From NCBI GenBank assembly GCA_002633025.1, contig NMRB01000092.1, positions 537,427-601,426 of the forward strand: a stretch of 64,000 bases of DNA, read 5' to 3'. Origin of the DNA: Notospermus geniculatus. Lineage: Eukaryota > Nemertea > Pilidiophora > Heteronemertea > Lineidae. Within the stretch, counting starts at the first letter, position 1. Every line of letters starts with the position of its first letter. The position numbers and the translations under genes were made by a program. Of the stretch, positions 45,229 through 55,100 are shown piece by piece. The notes below the pieces were generated by a model. The model made no database searches and was not told where the DNA came from. It saw nothing but the letters and a program-made list of their open reading frames with translations.

Positions 45229-46755
45229 TATGCCCTTTCCCTCCTTTTCTCCTCCATACATGTATATTATAACATGGTGAAATACTAATTTTAAAAAAAT
45301 TAAGAAACTTTTATCAAGAACAGCTTCATTATTCTTGGTTATTTGGCAAATAAAACGAAAGGGCAGTGTGCACGGATACATTGTCAAGGGCATGTGCTGG
45401 TCAGATGTCTTTGCCTATTTTCGTTATTTCTAATTTTGATGCGTTCAGAAATACAAAAGAAATGAATATCATTCCCTTTGTGCACAACGTTTGCCATTTG
45501 AAATGCAAACAAGCTGGAAATAGTGTAACGTTGTCATTGCATCGTAACTACGATAACACCTAATAAACACGTGCAATAGACAGGTCATTTCATCATTAAG
45601 AAATTAAGGTTATGAAATCAGTTTGACGGAAGGATTCAAAAGGCTCTAACAGGCGTGTCGAGGAGGAAGGTACAACAATAAATCTTCGATATCGATGGCT
45701 ATACGACGTTGGTGAACGAATAAACCTCCCTCGGACCTGTCTTCCCTCTTTTCAAACGGGTGCCGCCATCTTGGATCTTTGGGACTCACGTGATCATAAC
45801 ACCAATGGCGGGCGACGAGAAGAGCGTGAATCAAACGTTGATGAAACGATTTGGAAAAACGGCCTTAGGCCGGGTTTACATAGAGCGTATCGATACACGG
45901 AAGACACGCTACGGTACGCGTAGATATTACGACACGCCAACACGGCGGTTTGCAAAGGCCTTCATCGTGTCTATCATTTGACACGGTGCCTCGAATTTGG
46001 ACATTATTTTCACTCAGTATCATGCATTTCGTGATGCAAATAACAAAAGATGTGATATTTGATGAGGAAACATCTTAAAGGAGCTGGACGTCCACGTTGT
46101 AAACACTCACTCACTGGTTCTCTATTAGTCTCGTGCCACCAGACTCTTGCAATTTCCAATAAATTTAGAGTCTGGTCCAGATGGTTACTTTGACTTGTAA
46201 AACCATCATGGCCGACAGTCTACCGCCGATGACGTAGAACACAATGCACAATCAATGCAAAAAGCATGCAGCTTGCGAGTATTTTGTAGCCCTTGCTGTA
46301 AGCCCTACCGCACTTTTTATACCACAATTTCGTCCTCAATCGAAAAATTATATACATACCTGTCGGAATTGCAATGAAAGACACTATAAATTGACTTGAC
46401 AACACAGATTGAGGCGATTCATCTCGCTAATTTTCACGCTTCGAGTGATATGGGCGCGGCCATTATTCCTCCTGCAGCCTACGTCACCAACTTTTGAGAT
46501 CCATGACGCATTGGTAGTGACTAGCCAATCAGCGAAGCTCCCCTTATTTTGAATTTTCGAAATAAGAAAATTCAATGGAAATTGCGTCCCGTGCCAGACC
46601 CTCGGTCTAGCGACCTCAGAGTATGACCGAGGGGCTGGTTGCGCGAGACTAGTTCTCTATCCACGCGACGCCTGCGGTGCTGCCACCTATTGTCGGTGAT
46701 GTGTACTGACGTGAATATCGTGAGTGAGTTGCATTGGACCGGGCACCAGTCTAAC

Positions 46756-47844
46756 AACAAAGACTAATATTTCTCGGGATAAGGAGATCAATTTTAATAG
46801 AGCTAAATGCGACTTAGTTTTTAAGGCACATTTCTATGCTCACAATTTTACTACAACGATAAATCCTTACTGTGATTGCGGCGATACAGCTCAGACTACT
46901 AAGCATCTTTTCTTTACTTGCCCTCTGACACAACCTTACAGAAACGTGTGTTTTACAGACCTTGTAAAGCTGTCCCTGTTAAGCACCATTTATAGCTCGC
47001 TTACACGTTCCGATGACAGGTTGGATGTTCTGCCAAATGGCTTGTTGTACTTGACTCGATGGCGCGATGGCTCGAAGGCGCGAAGAAGGCCAATTAAATT
47101 TCCTGCATAATCGGTGAATGCCTTAGGCTATTTTAATTCGAGTTCCGCATTTCAGAACACTGGGTTACTACGCAACATTTTTAGGAAGGTGAGGAACATG
47201 CACTAGGATCATTGCTCAAAAGGGCTGAAAATTAACGCTATACCTCCTCCGGGGTTTGGAATAGGGAGACAAGACCAATCCCTACAACTTTTCAAAAGGG
47301 ACCCATAGTAAATTCTCAAGGACTTAGGAGCTGTAGGCCTAGTTCGAGGCTATCCTTCATTTTATGATTTACGTTGAATATCAACCTTAATTCACCTATT
47401 GGTAGCTGGCGACACTACGACGGTCCACTTCCGCCGTTGATCCATTCCACTTCTTAGAAATAACGAGCTGAATTTCATTGAATAATTTTGGCGGTCATCG
47501 AGTCATCGCGCCATCGAGTCTTCGCGTCATCGAGTCACGTACAACAAACCCTACTACTAAATGGGCATGCTTCTCTGCCCATGGAAACTAATAAAGGTAT
47601 AATTAAAATAGTGTCCAGTTCTGTAACTGATGTAGTGAATTACTTTAAAATGAGAGCCAATCCTTCCCTACTTTAATTTGCAATGAATCGGTACCCAACC
47701 TGTCACCGGAATGTAATCAAACGCTTTTACTGCCAATTATGAATTGTAATGTTTGTCTTTTCCTGATGAGACTAATAATGCCATATCTGGGCATAGCCTC
47801 ATGTAGAAATGTGTGATTTGTTAATAAACTCTACTACTACTACT
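46756..47844 (+). mobile_element. 5'-truncated LINE with 11-bp target duplication
   Basis: accagtctaac is repeated at 46745-46755 and 47845-47855. The element encodes to 47110 a C-terminal zinc-like motif CDCGDTAQTTKHLFFTCPLT, common at the end of LINE reverse transcriptase proteins. It has a 3' UTR of about 700 bp and ends in a (tac)n tail, after the string taataaact. 5' truncation, target duplication and a microsatellite tail are classic marks of LINE insertion. Confidence 0.85.
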
Positions 47845-47855
47845 ACCAGTCTAAC

Positions 47856-48996
47856 GATCACGGGGCGCTACTGTTGCTGCCACCTTTACGAAGGAATAAA
47901 ACTAGTTTGCCGACCATGTTTGTAAACAAACCAGCTTGTTTACAACTTCGGCGTCTAACTCCTTTAAAATGCCCATCTCCGTACTTCGAAACAACGCAAG
48001 ATATTCCCACGAAGTCAGCACACGCCTGAAAGAACGAACATGCTCGTTCTCTGCAAAACGTGTACATGTATACCTGTATACTCCACTCACTACGCAACCC
48101 CACGCGAAAAGACCAACGTAAACGCCAGATTGGAAAATCCATTGTCAGTTTATTAATCAACACACGCGTATGTCAACGTACCGTGTCGAGTGATCGTGTT
48201 TCGGGTTTCTTGCGCGTACACCTATTTTTTGCCGTCATTACGTTTTCACTGCCACAGGCCACAGGTTGATGAAATGGAGAGCCCCTAGTGCCAATAGTCT
48301 GAGTTACTCTATTCAGAGTTACCGGAGCGTGAGCCACAGAATTCCGGGAATTGGCTGTTCAATTTTGATTCCCTCCCTCCTTTTTGCTATTTCTAAGGCC
48401 ATAAAATCGTTATTTTTCAACATATTTCAAAAATTAAAAGACTTTTTTGATATAGTGAAGAAATTGCAGTTCAACTGTATGACTTTGAAGCAATGCACAC
48501 ATGGGGTTTTCGTTATTTCTGTCTTTAGCCAGAAAGCTGAATAAACATTCCAGGCCAATTATCTGGACTTCACACCTCTTAATTGCACCCCTTCGAAAGG
48601 CGTTTTGAAGGGGTCGAAATGGATTTTTCCTCTGTGGGGTGTAAACGTAATGGTGTCTAATAGACACGGCGAGCTCGCCGCCATGCAATTGCAATGTATT
48701 GAAAAGCCCGGGGAGAATGCCCCCCGTATGACAATGCCCGATTTATTGTTCGGCGGACACTCAAATACAGAAAGACATGTTGATCAGTGCCTCCCCCATT
48801 GTCACGTCGCGGCTTATTCCGTCAATCTGTTGTTGGGAGGCACTGGCAAACGGGGGGCAGTGAAAAACATTACAACTGGTCTAAAAAACCCGGGATTTCG
48901 GATAGGTGGAAGTACTGCTATTGTCGCGCATATGACCATTGGCAGAATGCCAAACTAGAACGGCGACCTGGTAGGCCGCACTAGCATGTATCAGTT
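47856..48996. other. Stretch without recognised gene
   Basis: The open frames at 47858-48163 (-) and 48605-48958 (+) show no known domain. Part of the first is one arm of the internal inverted pair. I see no splice-supported exon here. Confidence 0.3.
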
Positions 48997-49088
48997 TATT
49001 GTTCACGAAGTGACGTTATTTTCGTGCCACATCATTTCTTGTCACACGGGTTATTCACTTAATATAGCACCAATTGGCACGAAATTTC
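48997..49088 (+). repeat. 92-bp repeat, identical to 61669-61755
   Basis: From tttattgttcacgaagtgac to caattggcacgaaatt the sequence is identical to the second copy, which abuts a BEL/Pao integrase fragment. This may be the terminal part of a retroelement. Confidence 0.8.
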
Positions 49089-49764
49089 ACTAATAAGTGT
49101 AATGTAACGCCAAGTTATGTCTCTTATAGTAGAATTTACATATTATTCGCGTTTTTTCGAGAAATCGACACTTTTGTTTGGGGCATAATCGCCGATGTAT
49201 GGACGAATGTATACATCATCATGAAACGGCATTTTTGTCTACAAAATAACGAGAGCATGCAAAAAATCAGAAGAATATATCACCTTTACACAACGATGTG
49301 TATCACGATCTCCTCCCCTATTTATTTTGAACCGTATGTAATCCTTCATCACCGAGAAATAAGCAGAAAAGTCCAGAATTGCCCCGTAGCAGACGAGTCA
49401 GGTCGCCATTTTGTTTGGTCCACGCATAACCGACGTGTATGGGGATACGATGTGTGTACACACATATAGTGCACGAATGTTCTATTCAGGTAGCCTTCTT
49501 GCTGACCTGGTGGGAAGATCTTGCGTTGTTTCGAAGTACGGAGATGGGCATTTTAAGATGTCCCCTCATCAAATATCACATCGTTTCTTATTTGCATCAC
49601 GAAATGCATGATACCTAATGAGAATAATGCAAAAATTCGAGGCACCGTGTCAAATGATAGAGACACGATGAGAGCCTATGAACCGCCGTGTTGGCGTGTC
49701 GTAATATCTACGCGTACCGTAGCGTGTCTTCCGTGTATCGACACGCTCTATGTAAACCCAGCCT

Positions 49765-49899
49765 AAGGCTTCCGTTACATAGAAGTATACGGTATACGAA
49801 AGCACCGATTAACAAAGGCTTCCCGCGGATTCACGACCGTGAAGCCATTGTTCAATGGCGTTTTCGTATACCGTATACTTCAATGTAAAGGAAGCCTTA
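49765..49899. repeat. Palindromic MITE
   Basis: aaggcttccgttacatagaa and gtatacggtatacgaaa pair with ttcgtataccgtatac and aatgtaaaggaagcctta. It abuts the right end of the 45861-49769 structure. Confidence 0.75.
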
Positions 49900-49964
49900 T
49901 GGATGAGTTGATAATTGGGGTCAGTGTTGATGGTGAATATAGGCCATCGCCGCATTTGGGTTAA

Positions 49965-50040
49965 CAGTATTGTCCAGTGGGTTCAGTGTTACGGCTATGG
50001 TTGTCTATGACCATGGGTTCGAGCCCGGGTGGTGGAAGAA
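49965..50040 (+). repeat. tRNA-like segment (probable SINE)
   Basis: gtgggttcagtgttacggct looks like an A box region and gggttcgagcccgg is a good B box about 40 bp later. The sequence continues into non-tRNA sequence, so a tRNA-derived SINE is more likely than a tRNA gene. Confidence 0.45.
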
Positions 50041-50204
50041 AATTTTTTCTCCATTTCTTTTCTTTTATTCACAAAGATTTTCTCTGGTTGGATGTAAGGA
50101 CTTGTCCTGCTATCGAGTTTCTTTCCGCTGCCCAAACCAAACATCTATACCCCCAGCAACTAACTGCAGTCTCATGATCTGAACGTCACTTCGTGAACCC
50201 GGTC

Positions 50205-50920
50205 GCCACCAGGCTTGTTTCTTCCACTATTTGTTTCCAAATTCTAAATACCGTATTGTGAATAAACTAGGAACTATACTCTAATTAGGCCTTCGTGTAT
50301 ACTATGTACATGTACAGTACATTACATACAGTGTCATGTAAAAAGACGTTTCCAAGCTAAAGATTTGTGATCATAAACGGATGTCCAGAAGTTCAATTTC
50401 GAGCTCATGATTTCCTTTAAAGCCACACTAGGCCTATATTCAATTCAGAAAATACTTCGTTCGCCGATGTTGGTGTAGTGTAAAATGTACTATGCCTGCA
50501 GTTTTTTTCAATTTGTGCTGAAATGTATAGAGTTGATTCTTTGACGTAGACGTTTCAGGCAAGCATTTTGGGGACCTTCACGATGATATGAGACCTCTAC
50601 CCGAATTCTTCTAACACTTTGAAAATACCGTAAAACTCATTACAGAGGGCTTTAAAAGCGTTTGCCTGTTTCGTTCATTTGTTGCATTGTGATGGAATGA
50701 TAGCAGTGTTCATCCAAATAAAATCGTCACGTTGAGATATAGTGAGAAAAGTATGAGATGACAAGGCTATACAAGTCCGTCTGAGACACTGCTCAAGACT
50801 ACCGCTGAACGCATACGCTGAAAGGACTCACCGAGCTGATATTTAGGAATTCCACAAAAACGGTATGTTCGTTGAAAATAAACCAGTGTATATAAGGACA
50901 AACTCGTGTTGTAGCTGGTA
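50205..50920 (+). promoter_or_regulatory. Ig receptor A upstream region, duplicated at 58005-58765
   Basis: Blocks of this region (tcttccactatttg, gtcatgtaaaa..agacgttt, gctgatattt..gaattccacaaaaa) recur in the same order upstream of receptor B. TATATAA at 50889-50895 is followed in both copies by the identical ggacaaactcgtgttgtagc. That conservation argues for a shared core promoter. Confidence 0.6.
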
Positions 50921-51810
50921 ATAGAGAGGTGCGCAACTTTCCGACTCCGACTTCAACTACCAGAATGAATTGCAGTCCGCTATGGACATCCTTGATAAAA
51001 ACGATTGGATAGACGTTTGCAAATCATAAAATGCCATAACTTTGTGGCAGAATAATTTCGACTCGTAATCGGAAGTGCACGTAAATCGCTAATATTATAG
51101 TCGTGTTTCAAGTCGTAACGACTAGGATAACACAGGGGTGGATCTAGGATTTGGCAAGGGCGGGTGTCCAATCCATCGAAAAGGGGCACCTCAGGAGGGG
51201 GCGAAGCCCCCGACATGCGCGCCGACGCTCTCAGATGCATTTTCCCGGCATTTCAGGGCAAAACAAGTTGTGTAATTAAGTGTGCTTTTATGACATGAGT
51301 GGCGTCGAGGATTTTACTTATAGTCAAAATGGACAACAAAGTGGAGGATACGTGCGTCAAAAGTAACCAGTATATTTTTAAAAATGCAGCTTAGACAAGT
51401 GATAGGCCGGGAAGACAAGCAGCACAATGTTGTCTAGTGCAAGGAGTTGGGACTACCGCAGATGCCCCTTGAGGCTCCTAATGGACACTATGGGGCAATT
51501 AAAACAACCAGTTCAACTAAAAAACAACACATTTTAAAAACATGCACTTAAAAAAGGGCACCCTAAGCAAAAGGGCGGGTGTCCGGACCCCCTGGACCCC
51601 CCCCCCTGGATCCGCCCCTGTAACGACTTCAATATTCCTTATTTATCCGCACTTCCGATTTATTAGGCCAAATTTTTCCGCCTTCAATTTATGGTGTTTG
51701 ACGAATTGAACACTTCTATCAAATCGTTTTTATCAAGAATGTCCATAGCGGACTGCAATTCATTCTCGTAGCTGAAGTCGGAGTCGGAAAGTTGCGCATC
51801 CTCTCTATTA
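50919..51810. mobile_element. Inverted-repeat element with TA duplication, nested hAT-like MITE inside
   Basis: The element runs 50921-51808, ends atagagaggt..gcgcaactttc and complement, with TA on both sides; same family as 11855-12455. At 51133-51620 lies a second element with ends caggggtggatctagg and cctggatccgcccctg, a terminus common in hAT-type MITEs. Receptor B has no insertion at the equivalent site, so it arrived after (or was lost from one copy since) the duplication. Confidence 0.75.
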
Positions 51811-52092
51811 TTTTTTACCACATTTGGATACGGATTGTGTCAATCAAGTGCCTCTCGACCATGAACCGACTAGATACATTTACTCCAGGGAGCTGCAACT
51901 TTCCCTTTTCGACTTATTCTGGAAACAAAAGAGGCAGTAGATAAGGGCCATAGAATCAAAAATTCCCGATACTTCTGTTGCGAGAGTAGAGCTCATTAGA
52001 AATAGCGTGCTTGAGTCATAATGAAAATACATGTATCATTGAGATCACTTTGTAATAAAACTCTAGAAAATGCTACATGCATTTTCCAGGTT

Positions 52093-52159
52093 ATGAATCT
52101 TCTTGTCCGATTATGTTCAGTCTTAGTCATCTGTGGGACGTGGTCGCATATCTCAGAAG
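52093..52159 (+). CDS. Ig receptor A exon 1: signal peptide
   Basis: MNLLVRLCSVLVICGTWSHI then SEG. The donor is CAGAAG|gtaagt, phase 1. It is 22 codons plus one base and nearly matches exon 1 of receptor B. Confidence 0.85.
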
Positions 52160-55100
52160 GTAAGTAGGGCCTATCCGAAAAGGGACGAAAATTTTGTTTA
52201 TACGATAGGCCTACTCATCCAGGAAGGTTTGGTGGATGGCTGTTGGTAAAAATGTCAGATTGTGCATGTTGAAAACCGATGACAGCATACATTTATCAGA
52301 TAGGCCTATTGCCGGCAGAACTCCGACTGTGCAGGAGGAGGCCCGTACCTCCGGTTCGGGTGAGGATCGTCAATGTGAAATCTATAGTAAACGGCGTAAC
52401 AGCCCCCGGGAGCGTGCCGAATGAAAGGCGATTTGTACGAGGGCTGGCTATATGTCGATGATGTGCATGACAGCATACATTTATCAGATATTGCCGGGAG
52501 ACCGGGCACGTAGACTGGTCCCCTGTCGTATCGCTCCGTTCCTCCACTACAACGACAGGCCGCGTCTGCCATGTTTGCCTGTTTTCTGACACACGTATGC
52601 AAATGAGCAATAAAGACTCGTAACGTTGCGGGAGTCTCTAAAAATAGATGATGACTCATGGCGCGACCGTTGACCAATCACAGTTGACCAATCACATGCC
52701 GAGTTGGCGTTCAAAATGCCTGTCGTAGTAGTGAAGCGAGAACTACGACAGGGGACCAGTCTAACTGGGCACGAAGAAGCCTAACTCCCGCCCGTTCGGG
52801 GTAAGCCGGGATCGTCGATAGGGAGTTTTCGCAAACCTTGGGAAGAATCCCACGAACAAATTCATCATGGTTGTGTACAATATTGGACGACACCATCAAC
52901 ACCCAGCCTCATGTCTTTTCTCCAGTGAATTGCCAGTTTACACTGACGGGGTTTCCTCATGCTGTGAAAGGGGCCACTCATATACTCACGTGTAGATACC
53001 CAGGAGCTACTGCCTACGAATGGACAACTCCTGATGGTGCAACTCACGACACAGGAGTATTATATACCTTTACCGTTGACAGTGCAAAACACGACGGTTT
53101 ATGGAAATGTGAAGCAACTGTTGGTGGGATTAAAAAGACCATATCAGAAAATCTTCTCGTGTACTGTAAGTAATATCATTGAGAAAAAGTCTTAGTTCAT
53201 CTAATGTAAGACACATGTCCGATACTTGATGATAAATGATGATAAAATACAAGGCGGAAAAATTATAAGGCGAGATTAGGAATTTTTGATACAAGCGATC
53301 ATTAAGAAAATGGCGCCCGCCATGGAGGGGGACAGACCGAAATGTCACCCCGAGAAGTTGACCGAGGCCGCCGAGGTCAACAATGTTTTTTCGAGGGGTG
53401 ACATTTCGGTCTGTCCCCCGACATGAAAGGGTGCCATTTTCTATATCGTACCGGTGTACATGTATGTGTCACTACCCGTCTCTGCGGCTGTGCCCGGCAG
53501 CGGCGGAATGCGTGAAGACGACATTGTCGACCACGATTTGAAAAAAAAATTCCTTGCTAAAAAGCTGTGCTAGGCCTAGTCTAGGCCTACTAAGTGAGTT
53601 AAATGACAAAGGAAAGGTGGTAATATTCTTCCAAATGCGATGTAGTATCATTCTGTTAGGCCTACATTGCGTGACAGTACTGTTAAACTTGTAAGTCCAC
53701 TCCACGTGCGCAATGCTGCTGCGATTGAACTGGTACATGGTACATGAACCAGTAGCATGGTAGGCCTAGAATTTATGACTGTTGAACATGCTGTTCCCTG
53801 TATTCCACTCAGCCTTTTTTCTGTATTCGTGATAAACATGCTGATACTACGCCAATCGACACCACAATAGGATTTAATCGGCGCTCGATAGCCTAATATA
53901 TATGCCACTTCAAATATTCGAAGCGGTCAAACGAAAAAGCGTCCGCCATTTTGTTTTCCGTGAGCGGTGGACATTGCATCTTGAGCGGGAGACATTGAAA
54001 AATGTTCACCGCTCACGTGACGCGTCTGGGCCAATCACATTCACGGATTCTCTCTTGAGGTACGATATAGCCTACAGATTCCACGAAAACTTAATTCAAA
54101 CGCACACGCCATGTATTTGTTTTAGGTCAAGGCCTATACGTGGCCTCTGCTTCCAACACTAGTCCTTCCATCGATGATCAACTTGAACTATTTTGTCAAT
54201 TGACAAATCCAAAGGGTGGATTGCTCCAGTGGAACCAACGTCTCTTCAATCGGTCAGGTGAGACAGGGATTGCCTGGGCAGACGCGGGGAAATGCAACAT
54301 CAAACGTGGGACGGGCAACATAATATGGGCACCGGGAACAGACTGTCAAGTATCAAGAAAACTCAATAGATATTTCAATATTATCGTTAAGAAAGTGAGA
54401 GAATCAACTGCTGGATACTGGAGATGTATAGATTTCGGAAATACTGATTGCTTTAGCAGAGCTTTGAGGATAGACATAGCAAGTAAGTAAATGTGCGCTA
54501 TTTTTTGAGCCCTCTGATCACGTCATCATTTGTTAATGTTCTTTAAGATTACCGTACTCAGGAAATATATAAGTAGGCCTACTTATGTCATCAGTTACAC
54601 TTAGTCTCTTAGGCCTATGCTTACCACAACAGTTGCCCGAGAGGCAAACGAAGGCCTACAACTCATATCATTATCACATCAAATTATCATATGTCATATT
54701 CATTTTATGTTAGTGTTATATATACACTGTACATTGCTTATAATAGGCCTACACCAGTCGTTGGTTCATCTACAGATTCTGAAGATAATATTTTCATATC
54801 ATGATTAATGAACAGCCAAGGAATTATGCTCGCATGATGCCGAACTAGCTAGCATCTCATACCCAACCAACCCGCACCCAACGAATGATACTTTCAGATT
54901 AATTACATGTATTGTTGTTGTCGGATATAATCTTGAAAAAAGATTGTTTGGTCATCCAACAACCCACAAAAGGTTTTCCTTATTTTGCTTTAGCCTTTTT
55001 GACTGTGTGTTAGTCAAGAATGGGGTTCATGACATGCCAAACACCAAGTAAAAAATCAGAACTATGACAGTGCACAAATTGCTTAATTTATTGCTTACAC

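Larger units (their letters stand above)
45861..49769. mobile_element. 3.9-kb structure with about 220-bp inverted ends
   Basis: The left arm 45861-46080 (ggccttaggccgggtttaca ... catcttaaag) recurs inverted at 49552-49769 with modest divergence. The interior holds a LINE 3' end (46756-47844). Another inverted pair is about 47960-48015 against 49494-49558 (aaaatgcccatctccgtact). No transposase was recognised; it may be a non-autonomous DNA transposon or two related elements in opposite orientation. Confidence 0.55.

Noticed and set aside
49965-50040. tRNA gene on the plus strand
   Set aside because: There is a good B box, but no convincing acceptor stem or anticodon arm by eye.
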